DNA of 64,000 nt from contig OZ257246.1 of the NCBI GenBank assembly GCA_965279595.1, positions 930,001-994,000 of the forward strand. Reading direction: 5' to 3'. Source of the stretch: CAIKLP01 sp965279595 (GTDB taxonomy: Bacteria; Bacteroidota; Bacteroidia; Sphingobacteriales; Sphingobacteriaceae). This document shows positions 25,399-35,016 of the stretch, in pieces; position 1 is the stretch's first letter; each line of letters begins with the position of its first letter. The notes under the pieces were generated by a model. It saw only the letters and a program-made list of their open reading frames with translations, searched no databases and had not been told where the DNA came from. Both the position numbers and the translations under genes were made by a program.

Positions 25399-27225
25399 AT
25401 GAGAATATATTTCAAACTACTTTCTTTTGCTAGGCCATTAAACCGTTTTATTCCTAAGTATGCGGTTTTGGCAATTTTGGCTGTGGTTTTTGGCTTAGCA
25501 AATTTCACTTTGTTAATTCCTTTATTGAATGTAATTTTTGAAAAAGTTGAGACGGCTCAAGTACTAGTAAAGCCAGAGTTTGCATTAAACATTCTATATT
25601 TCAAAAGCATATTTAATTATTATTTCTCATCAGTTTTTCAACAGTATGGTCAAATTGGAGCATTGCAATTTGTGTGTGGAGTTATTTTAATTTCAGTTTT
25701 TTTTGCGAATCTATTTAAATATTGGTCGCAGAGAGTAATGACTTCTATGCGTACTTATGTTGTAAAAAATATTCGCGAAGCATTATTCGTAAAAATTACC
25801 ACATTACATGTAGGCTATTTTCATGATCAAAGAAAAGGTGATTTAATGTCGAGCCTTTCAAATGATGTGAATGAAATAGAAAGCTCTGTAGTAAGTTCTG
25901 TTCAAGTAATTTTTAGAGAGCCCTTAATGATTATTGGTTATATCATTTTGCTTTTCTCTATGTCAGTTCAATTGACTTTATTCACCCTTATTGTATTGCC
26001 TATATCAGGTGCAGTAATTACGGGCATTTCAAGACGCCTAAGAAAAGAAGCAAAAATTGGACAAAGAATTTTAGGTGATATATTGAGTATTATTGAAGAA
26101 ACTATTTCTGGTATAAGAATTATCAAAGCGTTCAATGCACAAAAATATGTTCGTGAAAAATTTGATGAACAAAACAATCAGTATCGAGGCTTATTAAAAT
26201 CAATGTGGAATAAAAGAGAATTAGCTTCTCCAATTTCAGAATTCTTAGGCGTAAGTATTGTTGTATTAGTAATGCTTTATGGTGGAAAATTAGTTTTAGA
26301 AAATAAATCAGATTTGAATGCTAGTGAGTTTATAACTTACATTATTTTATATTCTCAAATACTAGTTCCAGCAAAAAACATTTCATCTGCTATAACCAAT
26401 ATTCAAAGAGGCATTGCTTCTGGAGAGCGCATATTTAATGTGCTTGAGGCGGAAGTTAAAATTAATGAACACCCCAATGCAGTTTCAAAACCAAGTTTTG
26501 ATTCAGAATTAAAATATCAAAATGTAAGTTTTCAATACACCGATAAAAAAGTATTGGATCAAATTGATTTAACTATCGAACGCGGTAAAATGATTGCACT
26601 TGTTGGTCAATCTGGTGCTGGTAAATCTACTATGGCTGATTTGCTACCGAGATTTTATGATGTTACAGATGGTAAAATTTTAATTGATGGAATTGATATT
26701 CGAGAAATTAAAATGCAAGACTTAAATCATTTGATGGGTATAGTTACTCAAGAATCAATTTTGTTTAATGATACTGTATTTAACAACATCGCATTTGGAA
26801 ATAAAGAAGCCACTTTAGATCAAGTGATTGAAGCGGCTAAAGTTGCCAATGCAGATGAATTCATTGTCAAATTAGAAAATGGCTATCAAACAAATATTGG
26901 TGACCGTGGTGGTAAGCTTTCAGGCGGTCAACGTCAACGATTATCAATTGCTAGAGCAGTATTAAAAAATCCACCGATATTAATTTTAGATGAAGCAACA
27001 TCTGCTTTGGATACTGAATCAGAACGTTTGGTGCAAGATGCAATTCAAAAATTAATGAAGAATAGAACATCTGTTGTGATTGCACATCGACTTTCAACTA
27101 TTCAATATGCTGATCTAATAATTGTAATGCAGGATGGAAAAATTATTGAACAAGGAAAGCACACAGAACTGCTAACTTTAAACGGTACATATAAGAAGTT
27201 GAGTGATATGCAAAGTTTTCAATAA
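25399..27225 (+). CDS. ABC exporter, MsbA-like (membrane and ATPase domains fused)
   Basis: A 608-residue half-transporter. Six membrane helices lie in about the first 330 residues with the coupling-helix region RKGDLMSSLSNDVNEIE. The ATPase domain follows: Walker A VGQSGAGKSTMADLLPRF near 400, signature KLSGGQRQRLSIARA near 510, Walker B PPILILDEATSALD and switch His in VVIAHRLSTIQ. The layout fits lipid or lipid A exporters such as MsbA, but peptide and drug exporters look alike. Convergent with hflX with no gap. Confidence 0.87.
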   Translation: MRIYFKLLSFARPLNRFIPKYAVLAILAVVFGLANFTLLIPLLNVIFEKVETAQVLVKPEFALNILYFKSIFNYYFSSVFQQYGQIGALQFVCGVILISVFFANLFKYWSQRVMTSMRTYVVKNIREALFVKITTLHVGYFHDQRKGDLMSSLSNDVNEIESSVVSSVQVIFREPLMIIGYIILLFSMSVQLTLFTLIVLPISGAVITGISRRLRKEAKIGQRILGDILSIIEETISGIRIIKAFNAQKYVREKFDEQNNQYRGLLKSMWNKRELASPISEFLGVSIVVLVMLYGGKLVLENKSDLNASEFITYIILYSQILVPAKNISSAITNIQRGIASGERIFNVLEAEVKINEHPNAVSKPSFDSELKYQNVSFQYTDKKVLDQIDLTIERGKMIALVGQSGAGKSTMADLLPRFYDVTDGKILIDGIDIREIKMQDLNHLMGIVTQESILFNDTVFNNIAFGNKEATLDQVIEAAKVANADEFIVKLENGYQTNIGDRGGKLSGGQRQRLSIARAVLKNPPILILDEATSALDTESERLVQDAIQKLMKNRTSVVIAHRLSTIQYADLIIVMQDGKIIEQGKHTELLTLNGTYKKLSDMQSFQ

Positions 27226-28389
27226 TTAATAAAGAAAATTTTGGTTAGGATATCTTTCCTCATGTATTTCTTTTACTTTATCATAAAGCAACTTTCTGAA
27301 TTGTTCAACATTTGATTTGTTCAATGCAGATATAAATATGGCTGGTGTATTGGTTCTCGACATCCAACTTTTTTCAAAATCTTTAATGCTCATATCTTTA
27401 TCTTCATTTTGATAAGCATCCACTTTATTGAAAACCATGATGGTTGGTTTATCCAATGATTCCAAGTCTTTCAGAGTTTCATTCACAACTGTAATTTGTT
27501 CTTCAAATCCAATATGTGAAATATCAACTACATGCATGAGCATATCAGCTTCTTTAACTTCTGATAAGGTAGATTTAAAACATTCCACTAAATGATGAGG
27601 CAATTTTCTAATAAAACCAACAGTATCAGAAAGTAGAAAAGGAATATTTTCAATAACAACTTTGCGAACGGTAGTATCTAATGTTGCAAATAATTTATTC
27701 TCAGCAAACACTTCTGATTTACTTAATAAATTCATGATGGTTGATTTACCAACATTTGTATAACCAACTAAAGCAACTCTGATTAATTCGCCTCTGTTTT
27801 TTCTTTGAGTTTCGTTTTGTCTGTCAATTATTTCTAATCGATCTTTGAGTAAGGTGATTTTTTGTAGAATTATTCTTCTATCCGTTTCTATTTGTGATTC
27901 ACCTGGTCCACGCATACCAATACCACCTTTTTGTCTCTCTAAGTGAGTCCACAACCTTTTTAAACGAGGTAACATGTATTGACATTGAGCTAATTCAACT
28001 TGTGTTTTTGCTTGTGCTGATTGGGCTCGGCGAGCAAAAATATCAAGTATTAAACTGCTTCTATCTAATACTCTACATTGTAATTCGAATTCAATATTGC
28101 GTAATTGAGATGGGCTTAATTCATCATCAAAAACAACAATATCAGCTTCTTCAACTTTTACAAAATCACGAATTTCTTCTAATTTCCCTTTACCAACATA
28201 AGTTCTGATGTCAGGTCGTTGAGCTTTTTGAGTGAAATTTCGAATGCAAACACCGCCAGCTGTTTCAACAAGAAAAGCCAACTCATCTAAGTACTCTTTT
28301 TCTTGTTCTTCAGTTTCATTTGGCGTAATTACTCCAACTAAAACTGCTCTTTCCTGTTCTCCTCTAGTACTATATCCTTTTTTTGTCAT
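27226..28389 (-). CDS. hflX: GTPase HflX
   Basis: Ribosome-associated GTPase of the Obg-HflX group that rescues stalled or heat-damaged ribosomes. An N-terminal HflX domain (QRPDIRTYVGKGKLEEI, VFDDELSPSQLRNIE, VLDRSSLILDIFARRA) precedes a coiled coil with ERQKGGIGMRGPGESQIETDRR. The G domain has G1 VGYTNVGKSTIMNLL, G3 LSDTVGFIRKLPHHL and G4 FNKVD. 387 residues is normal. It follows the cytochrome gene by four bases on the same strand. Confidence 0.95.
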   Translation of the reverse strand: MTKKGYSTRGEQERAVLVGVITPNETEEQEKEYLDELAFLVETAGGVCIRNFTQKAQRPDIRTYVGKGKLEEIRDFVKVEEADIVVFDDELSPSQLRNIEFELQCRVLDRSSLILDIFARRAQSAQAKTQVELAQCQYMLPRLKRLWTHLERQKGGIGMRGPGESQIETDRRIILQKITLLKDRLEIIDRQNETQRKNRGELIRVALVGYTNVGKSTIMNLLSKSEVFAENKLFATLDTTVRKVVIENIPFLLSDTVGFIRKLPHHLVECFKSTLSEVKEADMLMHVVDISHIGFEEQITVVNETLKDLESLDKPTIMVFNKVDAYQNEDKDMSIKDFEKSWMSRTNTPAIFISALNKSNVEQFRKLLYDKVKEIHEERYPNQNFLY

Positions 28390-28393
28390 TCAA

Positions 28394-29050
28394 TTATTCT
28401 TGAGCAGTACGCAAAGTTTTTACGTATTCTGCTACTGCTTTTATTTCTTGTTCGCTTAATAAATCTTTATATGCTGGCATCAACTTTCTACCATGTTTAA
28501 TAATTCCAATTAAACCTCTGTTTTCACATAATGAAGCAGTCAAATTAGATGCACCATTAATCCCAGCTTTCCCATCTTCACCATGACATTTCGCACAATT
28601 TGTAACAAACACAGCTTTACCATGTACAATAATATCATAGTTTGCTGCTGTTGTATCTGTTACCACATCAGGCATTGGAGCTTTGCCAATATTAAGTGTT
28701 ACACTTTGTGTTTGTGATAATCTGAAAATATATACAAAAAGTAAGGTAGCGATAATAGCCATTGCTTTATTGTTCTTTTTAAAGCCAATCACACCTACTG
28801 CGATTCCAATTAATACTAAAGTTAATTTCAGATGAAACCAACCACCAACATTTTTCATTCCAATCACACTAATTAAATACACCCCACTTACAAGAAAAAT
28901 GGTACTTATAACCATGCTTGGTACTTTACTGAACCTTTTATACTTTTCTAAAGTTTCAGTACTTGAACTTAACAATAGAAAAGTTTTAATAATAAAGTCT
29001 AATAGAAACAAGCTTGCACTTGCAATGTGAATAGTTTGAATGGTTTGCAT
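28394..29050 (-). CDS. Membrane-anchored c-type cytochrome
   Basis: A 218-residue protein with four predicted helices in the first 120 residues (IASASLFLLDFIIKTFLLL and following), resembling SirB-type membrane domains, then a monohaem cytochrome c domain with NCAKCHGEDG (CxxCH) and an axial-Met segment KLMPAYKDLLSEQEIKAVAEYV. It is probably periplasm-facing and takes part in electron transfer; the partner is unknown. ATG 29050 is preferred over the in-frame ATG at 29071 because it starts right at the conserved helix and lies about 20 bases after a -7 box. hflX follows. Confidence 0.82.
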   Translation of the reverse strand: MQTIQTIHIASASLFLLDFIIKTFLLLSSSTETLEKYKRFSKVPSMVISTIFLVSGVYLISVIGMKNVGGWFHLKLTLVLIGIAVGVIGFKKNNKAMAIIATLLFVYIFRLSQTQSVTLNIGKAPMPDVVTDTTAANYDIIVHGKAVFVTNCAKCHGEDGKAGINGASNLTASLCENRGLIGIIKHGRKLMPAYKDLLSEQEIKAVAEYVKTLRTAQE

Positions 29051-29068
29051 ATTTATGATTATTTCAAA

Positions 29069-29076
29069 CAAAGATA
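29069..29076 (-). promoter_or_regulatory. Putative promoter of cytochrome gene and hflX, TATCTTTG
   Basis: The plus strand reads CAAAGATA; the minus strand is TATCTTTG, an exact -7 box, ending 18 bases before the ATG at 29050. A start site here would lie within or beyond the longer reading frame (29071), favouring the shorter one. Confidence 0.5.
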
Positions 29077-29122
29077 ATCATCATAACTTAAAGCGTGAAA
29101 TATTGGGCGGATTCTATTAAAC

Positions 29123-29151
29123 AAAAAAACCTGCACTATTTCTAATGCAGG
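29123..29151 (-). terminator. Intrinsic terminator after the TonB_C-like gene
   Basis: Read on the minus strand, CCTGCA (29151-29146) pairs with TGCAGG (29135-29130), followed by seven Ts. It lies about 30 bases past the stop of the 29182-29541 gene. Confidence 0.85.
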
Positions 29152-29181
29152 CCCCCTTTTAATTAAACTATGATGAGAAGT

Positions 29182-29541
29182 TTAAAGCAATTTAAAATCC
29201 AACTTAATCTGATAAACCTGATTAGAAGATTCTACTAGATCTTTTACATTGATTTTTTCAAGTTCATCTAAAACATATTCTTTGAATCTAACATCGCTTT
29301 GGTTAGTTCCTAAAATTTCAATTGAACCATCATTAGATACAGTAAATTCAACAAGTACTGTTCCTTTATCAATTTTTTCTTTTTTAGCAAATGCAGGATA
29401 ATTCACATTCTCTTTTACAAGTTGTGCAACAACTGCAACTGCATTTGATTTTTTTGCTGGAATTGAGCTTCCGCCTGCTACTGATAAACCCACTGTGCCT
29501 AATACCATTAGTGCTACAAGTGCAAACATTTTTAATTTCAT
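29182..29541 (-). CDS. Small exported TonB C-terminal-like protein
   Basis: A 119-residue protein with a signal peptide (MFALVALMVLGTVGLSVAGG) and one domain resembling the TonB C-terminal fold: VNYPAFAKKEKIDKGTVLVEFTVSN then DGSIE. The membrane anchor and Pro-rich linker of real TonB are absent, so it is not an energy transducer in the ordinary sense. It is monocistronic, with its own terminator and a candidate promoter. Function unknown. Confidence 0.72.
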   Translation of the reverse strand: MKLKMFALVALMVLGTVGLSVAGGSSIPAKKSNAVAVVAQLVKENVNYPAFAKKEKIDKGTVLVEFTVSNDGSIEILGTNQSDVRFKEYVLDELEKINVKDLVESSNQVYQIKLDFKLL

Positions 29542-29583
29542 TGTATAATTTTTTTAAATGATTAATCTATTTGATTGACACCT

Positions 29584-29591
29584 CAAAAGTA
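29584..29591 (-). promoter_or_regulatory. Putative promoter of the TonB_C-like gene, TACTTTTG
   Basis: The plus strand CAAAAGTA gives TACTTTTG on the minus strand, matching TAnnTTTG. TTTC, one mismatch from TTTG, lies near the -33 distance (29609-29612). It is 43 bases before the ATG. Confidence 0.4.
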
Positions 29592-29683
29592 GATAGACCT
29601 TATTAAGTGAAACTATATTTTATGTAACGTGTGTAATACATCAATGTAAAAAACATATGACTGTAACATACTTGATATACAAC

Positions 29684-29715
29684 ATGATATAATCATTAAT
29701 TAATGCTTATATCAT
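29684..29715. promoter_or_regulatory. 32-bp near-perfect palindrome before the amidohydrolase genes
   Basis: Arms ATGATATAA (29684-29692) and TTATATCAT (29707-29715) enclose the perfect 12-base palindrome CATTAATTAATG (29694-29705). Folding gives 15 of 16 matched pairs with one mismatch (29693/29706). It lies in the 250-base divergent gap between the TonB_C-like gene and the amidohydrolases, about 77 bases before the latter. Candidate operator; AT-richness raises the chance background. Confidence 0.5.
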
Positions 29716-29792
29716 AATGTGTACTTAGTAAAATTTCAATTGCTATTTCAAATTTGTTTGGATTCATTATCTTTAAGAAAACAAAAAATGAT

Positions 29793-32700
29793 ATGAGAAA
29801 AAATTACCTCATTTTTCTATTCCTTATTTGCTATCAATATTCATGGTCGCAAGAAACATTTCCTGTTAATGGAGTTAAGGATGTAAAACCCAATTTGATT
29901 GCCTTCATTAATGCTAGCATAATTACTGATGCAGATAATAAATTAGAGAATGCAACACTAATTATTAGAAACGGAATAATTGAAAATGTAGGTGTAGGTT
30001 TGACTGCACCTTCTGGAGCTGTGGTTTATGATTGTTTAGGCAAAACCATTTATCCATCTTTCATTGATTTATATACAAGCTATGGGTTGCCTGATGCTAA
30101 AAGATCAAAAGGTCAAGATGGTCCTCAGTTTCTAAGTAATAAGGCTGGGGCTTATGGCTGGAATGAAGCAATAAAAAGTGAATTTAATGCTATTGATTAT
30201 TTTGCATTATCACAAAGTAAGGCAGAAGAAATGCGTAAGCAAGGATTCTCTGTTGTTTTAAGTTTACAAAAAGATGGGATCGCAAGAGGCACTTCCATTG
30301 TAGTTTCATTAGCAGAGAAAAAAGAAAATTTAATTATTCTAAAAGAAAAAGCCACTAGTAATTTTTCATTTAGCAAAGGAAGTTCTAATCAAGATTACCC
30401 TTCATCATTGATGGGTAGCATTGCACTTTTAAGACAAACTTTTTATGATGCTGAATGGGTGAAAGCTAATGCAGGTAAGACAGAAACAAACTTATCACTT
30501 TCAGCAATTAATGAACAAAAGTCAATGCCAATGATTTTTGAAACTAGTGATGTATATGATATTTTTAGAGCACAAAAAATTGCGGATGAATTTAATTTGC
30601 AATTTATTTATAAAGCTTCGGGTAATGAATATCAAAGAATAACAGAGTTGAAAAAACTTAATCCAACCATCATCACTAGTATTAATTTTCCAAAGGCTTA
30701 TGATGTTGAAGATTATTTTGATGCAATGAATATTTCAATTTCTGATATGAAGAATTGGGAATTAGCCCCTTATAATTTAGCATATTTAGAAAATCAAAAA
30801 GTAAAATTTGCATTAACTACAGCTGATTTAAAAAACACTTCTGATTTTTTAAAGAACCTTAGACTTGCAGTAAAATGTGGACTTTCAGAAAAGCAAGCAT
30901 TAAACTCACTTACACTTGTGCCAGCTCAAATTTTAAAAATGACAGACCAAATTGGCATGTTAAAAATTGGAATGAGAGCTAATTTTATAGTAACAACTGG
31001 AAATATTTTTAAAGATTCAAAAAGTATATTATTAGAAAATTGGATTGATGGTGAAAAGTATATCATCCAATCTAAACAAGAAATTGATATTAGGGGAAAT
31101 TATTCATTAACCATTCCAAATAATAATTTGACTTTACAAATTACTGGAACAATTGATGAACCAGAAGCAAATTTATTAAGAGCTGATAGTTCGAAAATAA
31201 AGGGAAGCATTTCTTTGCGTGCAGATCAATTTTCTTTAGTCTTCGATCCTTCAATAGATTCAACCACTATAGGAAAGATTAGATTGAATGGAACTGTATT
31301 GCAAACCCCTAAATTCTCTTTAATTGGAAATGGTTCATTAGCAAATGGCACTAAAATAAGTTGGACAGCTACAAGGATTAAAGAATTTATTGCTGAACCT
31401 ATTGAAGCAGAAAAAGTAAAGAAATTAGATTCAGTTGGTAAAGTTATTTATCCTTTTGTTGCATTTGGAAATGAAAGTCAACCGAAGCAAGAAAAAATTA
31501 TTATTAAAAATGCAACAGTTTGGACCAATGAAAAACAAGGGAAATTAGAAAACACTGATGTATTAATTGATAACGGCAAAATTATAAATATTGGAAAGAA
31601 TATTGAAGCGAGTGGGGCGAAAGTAATTGATGGAACAGGTAAGCACTTAACATCTGGAATTATTGATGAGCATTCACATATAGCAATTACACGAGGTGTA
31701 AATGAAGGAACACAAAGTGTTTCATCTGAAGTAAGAATTGGTGATGCACTTGAAGCGGATGATATCAATATCTATAGACAACTTTCTGGTGGGGTAACAA
31801 TTTCTCAATTACTTCATGGTTCTGCGAATCCTATTGGTGGGCAAAGTGCAATCATAAAATTAAGATGGGGTAAGACACCTGAAGAATTGAAATTGGAAGG
31901 GGCAGATGAGTTTATCAAATTTGCATTAGGTGAGAATGTGAAGCAGACTAATTGGGGTGATAATCAACGTGAACGTTTTCCTCAAACTAGAATGGGGGTT
32001 GAACAAGTTTATATAGATGCATTTACACGTGCAAGAGAATATGAGAAAGAGCAAAAGGCTTATGAATTATTATCTTCTTCTAAAAAAGCAATGATTCCAA
32101 CAACTCGAAGAGATTTAGAATTGGATGCATTAGTTGAAATATTAAATAAGAAAAGATTTATTACCTGTCACTCTTATGTTCAGTCTGAAATTAATATGCT
32201 TATGCATGTTGCCGATACATTTAAATTTAAAGTAAATACATTCACTCATATTTTAGAAGGTTATAAAGTTGCTGATAAAATGAGAATGCATGGTGTAAGT
32301 GCTTCCACATTTTCAGATTGGTGGGCATATAAATTTGAGGTAATTGATGCTATTCCTTATAATGCTGCTATTCTAACTAAAGCGGGTGTAAACACTGCTA
32401 TTAATTCAGATGATGCTGAAATGGCAAGAAGATTAAATCAAGAGGCTGCAAAGTCAGTGATGTATGGGGGTTTAACAGAAGAGGAAGCATGGAAAATGGT
32501 GACTTTAAATCCTGCAAAAATGTTACATCTAGATCAGCGAGTTGGTAGTATAAAAGAAGGAAAAGATGCAGACGTTGTTTTGTGGAATGATAATCCATTA
32601 TCCATATACGCACGTGTTGAGAAAACAATCATTGATGGAACAATTTATTACGATTATGATCAAGATGTAAAAGCGAGATTGTCAATTTCAACAGAACGTG

Positions 32701-32819
32701 AAAGATTGATTCAAAAAATGTTGAACGAAAAGAAAATTGGTATGCCTACACAAAAGCCAATTGTAAAAGAAAAGAAATTATATCACTGTGATGATTCTGA
32801 AAACGAAATGTCGTATTAA
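29793..32819 (+). CDS. Exported two-module amidohydrolase
   Basis: A 1008-residue protein with a signal peptide (LIFLFLICYQYSWSQ) if started at ATG 29793; an upstream in-frame ATG (29754) adds 13 residues before it. It contains two amidohydrolase-type modules. The second has a metal site: DEHSHIA near 626, FITCHSYVQ near 791, TFTHILEG near 816 and INSDDAEMA near 870. The first module keeps the fold (ASIITDADNKLENATLIIRNG, QIGMLKIGMRANFIVTTGN) but reads FIDLYTSYG where HxH should be. The second resembles imidazolonepropionase/dipeptidase-like enzymes; substrate unknown. It is followed by a third module in the next gene. Confidence 0.85.
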   Translation: MRKNYLIFLFLICYQYSWSQETFPVNGVKDVKPNLIAFINASIITDADNKLENATLIIRNGIIENVGVGLTAPSGAVVYDCLGKTIYPSFIDLYTSYGLPDAKRSKGQDGPQFLSNKAGAYGWNEAIKSEFNAIDYFALSQSKAEEMRKQGFSVVLSLQKDGIARGTSIVVSLAEKKENLIILKEKATSNFSFSKGSSNQDYPSSLMGSIALLRQTFYDAEWVKANAGKTETNLSLSAINEQKSMPMIFETSDVYDIFRAQKIADEFNLQFIYKASGNEYQRITELKKLNPTIITSINFPKAYDVEDYFDAMNISISDMKNWELAPYNLAYLENQKVKFALTTADLKNTSDFLKNLRLAVKCGLSEKQALNSLTLVPAQILKMTDQIGMLKIGMRANFIVTTGNIFKDSKSILLENWIDGEKYIIQSKQEIDIRGNYSLTIPNNNLTLQITGTIDEPEANLLRADSSKIKGSISLRADQFSLVFDPSIDSTTIGKIRLNGTVLQTPKFSLIGNGSLANGTKISWTATRIKEFIAEPIEAEKVKKLDSVGKVIYPFVAFGNESQPKQEKIIIKNATVWTNEKQGKLENTDVLIDNGKIINIGKNIEASGAKVIDGTGKHLTSGIIDEHSHIAITRGVNEGTQSVSSEVRIGDALEADDINIYRQLSGGVTISQLLHGSANPIGGQSAIIKLRWGKTPEELKLEGADEFIKFALGENVKQTNWGDNQRERFPQTRMGVEQVYIDAFTRAREYEKEQKAYELLSSSKKAMIPTTRRDLELDALVEILNKKRFITCHSYVQSEINMLMHVADTFKFKVNTFTHILEGYKVADKMRMHGVSASTFSDWWAYKFEVIDAIPYNAAILTKAGVNTAINSDDAEMARRLNQEAAKSVMYGGLTEEEAWKMVTLNPAKMLHLDQRVGSIKEGKDADVVLWNDNPLSIYARVEKTIIDGTIYYDYDQDVKARLSISTERERLIQKMLNEKKIGMPTQKPIVKEKKLYHCDDSENEMSY

Positions 32820-32833
32820 TTAAAAAACAAATT

Positions 32834-34129
32834 ATGCAAAAGATAAAAATGAATATTACTTTATGTTTGGTTTGTATATCGACATGGGTAAGTGCACAGC
32901 AACCAACTGTTAAACAAATTAAGCCAATGGTAATTATTGGTGCTACCATTCATGTTGGGAATGGGGATGTTATAGAGAACGCAATTCTGCAAATTGAAAA
33001 TGGTAAAATAAAATCTATCTCAGCAAATACTGGAGCAAATAATTTTAATGCAACTGAAATGGATGTCGTTAATGCAAATGGCAAACAAATTTACCCTGGA
33101 ATTATTTCACCTTATTCTCGTTTAGGATTAGAAGAAATAGAAGCGGTTAGGGCTACATTAGATTATAATGAAGTGGGTGAATTGAATCCCAATATTAGAT
33201 CATTGATTGCATATAGTGCAGATTCTAAAATAATTCCTACTGTTCGTTCAAACGGAGTATTAATGGCATTATCAGCCCCAGAAGGAGGGCTAATACCTGG
33301 TACCTCATCAATTATGAAAATGGATGGCTGGAATTGGGAGGATGCAGTTTATAAACCTGATGCAATAGTTCATTTAAATTGGCCTTCTATGAGATTGAGT
33401 TCTGCTTGGTGGGCAAGATCAGCAGATGAACAAAGGGAACAATCACAAAAGAATATGAAGTTAATAAAGACATTCTTTGCAGAAGCAAAAGCCTATTCAG
33501 AAATTGTAATGCCGGATGTAATTAATTTAAGATTTGAAGCCATGAGAAATATTTTTTCAGGTAAACAAAAACTATTTATTAGTGCAGGATATAGTAAGGA
33601 TATTATTGCTGCAGTAAATTTCGCTAAATCATATAATATTACACCCGTAATAATTGGTGGAAGAGATTCTTATTTAATTATAGATTTTTTGAAATCAAAT
33701 AATATTTCAATTGTCCTTGACAATGCACATTCATTACCATCAAGAGAAGATGAAGATGTTGACTTACCGTACAGAAGAGCTAATATGTTGGCTGATGCTG
33801 GAATTATTTATTGTATTGGTTTAGATGGAAGTTGGCAACAACGCAATTTAGCTTTTGAAGCTGGAACCAATGTTGCATTTGGACTATCTAAAGAACTAGC
33901 ATTGAAATCAATTACATTAAATGCTGCAAAAGTATTAGGCATTGATCAAACAACCGGAAGTATTGAAGTTGGCAAAGATGCTACATTATTGATTTGCAAA
34001 GGAGATTTGTTGGATATGAAAACATCTCAAATTGAGCGAGCATGGATCATGGGAGATGAAATTGATTTAATGAATAAGCAAAAAGCATTGAATGATTTAT
34101 ACTTGAAGAAGTATAATTTAAAAAACTAG
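32834..34129 (+). CDS. Exported amidohydrolase-like protein, apparently metal-site deficient
   Basis: A 431-residue amidohydrolase-fold protein with a signal peptide (ITLCLVCISTWVSAQ). Start and end blocks are family-like (GATIHVGNGDVIENAILQIEN; KVLGIDQTTGSIEVGKDATLL), but the strand that normally carries HxH reads GIISPYSRLGLEE near residue 88, and the usual Asp region reads CIGLDGSW. It therefore may be inactive or structural, or use other ligands. It starts 14 bases after the preceding amidohydrolase and ends at a bidirectional terminator. The two probably form an envelope complex. Confidence 0.82.
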   Translation: MQKIKMNITLCLVCISTWVSAQQPTVKQIKPMVIIGATIHVGNGDVIENAILQIENGKIKSISANTGANNFNATEMDVVNANGKQIYPGIISPYSRLGLEEIEAVRATLDYNEVGELNPNIRSLIAYSADSKIIPTVRSNGVLMALSAPEGGLIPGTSSIMKMDGWNWEDAVYKPDAIVHLNWPSMRLSSAWWARSADEQREQSQKNMKLIKTFFAEAKAYSEIVMPDVINLRFEAMRNIFSGKQKLFISAGYSKDIIAAVNFAKSYNITPVIIGGRDSYLIIDFLKSNNISIVLDNAHSLPSREDEDVDLPYRRANMLADAGIIYCIGLDGSWQQRNLAFEAGTNVAFGLSKELALKSITLNAAKVLGIDQTTGSIEVGKDATLLICKGDLLDMKTSQIERAWIMGDEIDLMNKQKALNDLYLKKYNLKN

Positions 34130-34132
34130 AGC

Positions 34133-34166
34133 AAAAAAAAGCGAGAATATTTTCTCGCTTTTTTTT
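34133..34166. terminator. Bidirectional terminator
   Basis: GCGAGAA (34141-34147) pairs with TTCTCGC (34152-34158), flanked by eight As on the left and eight Ts on the right. It serves both the amidohydrolase genes (plus) and the Omp28 gene (minus), which converge here; its right edge touches the Omp28 stop. Confidence 0.93.
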
Positions 34167-35016
34167 ATTCTATTAATTTTATTTCTTCTACTTGAAGTAT
34201 TTCTTTAGTGACATTGTTTTGAACAAACGCAACGATATAACAATGTTTCTGATTATATCTTGTGCTTATTGTGTGATAATATGTTTTATTAAGTTTCTTT
34301 CCAGCTACTTCTTCTTTAGAACTTATTGAATCGCCCCAAGTAGAAGTAATTCCATTTCTTAGTACATGTCTATGAACATAATTTGGCATATCTTCTGGAA
34401 CATGATTATACCATTTTTGCCAATTGATGATACTATCCTCTACTACATATAAAACCAATTGTTGGTTAATATTACCTCTTTTTACATATTCTAATTCTAC
34501 TTCCAATTGAAGATTGCGTGTAGTGCTATCATACGTTTTAGAAAGGGCAATATTTATTTCTGGTGCTTTTGTTAATTCAGTAGAAATTCTACTTGACCAT
34601 TCACCATAATTTGAAAGTCTATTGGAGAATATTGCAGTGTTACCATCTTTTGGTTGTCTATTAATCATTCCTTTTGGAAGCCCTGCAGTTTCAATAGAAA
34701 ATTTAGTGTCTAATTCATTTCCAACTGCGGTTTTAAAATTATAAGTAAACTTTCCAGTTGCATTGGTATCAGCAAAAAAACTGCAATGCGTAGCAACTAC
34801 AATTACTCTACCTTTATAAATTGAATCTAGTTTTACAGCTTCTTTTCCTGCCAATGGACAGTTACCACACTCATGGCCTGTAAAGTCTTCAAGCAATACC
34901 TTTCTATCACCAGCAGGTACCACAGCATCTTCTTCATAAGGTCCTTTTATTACATCACAAGCATTTAACAAACTTAAAATTATTAGCGTGCTAAATAAGT
35001 AAAGCATTTTTTTCAT
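34165..35016 (-). CDS. Omp28-related lipoprotein with CxxC
   Basis: A 283-residue outer-membrane-type lipoprotein: lipobox LLNAC with Cys20, then a thioredoxin-like region DFTGHECGNCPLAGKEAV with Cys50-x2-Cys53 and a later GLPKGMIN resembling the cis-Pro loop. Omp28 is named after a Porphyromonas surface protein; its function is unknown. The CxxC suggests a thiol-redox role (inference). It is the last gene of a minus-strand set with a barrel, TlpA and a T9SS cargo carrying the same fold. Confidence 0.85.
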   Translation of the reverse strand: MKKMLYLFSTLIILSLLNACDVIKGPYEEDAVVPAGDRKVLLEDFTGHECGNCPLAGKEAVKLDSIYKGRVIVVATHCSFFADTNATGKFTYNFKTAVGNELDTKFSIETAGLPKGMINRQPKDGNTAIFSNRLSNYGEWSSRISTELTKAPEINIALSKTYDSTTRNLQLEVELEYVKRGNINQQLVLYVVEDSIINWQKWYNHVPEDMPNYVHRHVLRNGITSTWGDSISSKEEVAGKKLNKTYYHTISTRYNQKHCYIVAFVQNNVTKEILQVEEIKLIE

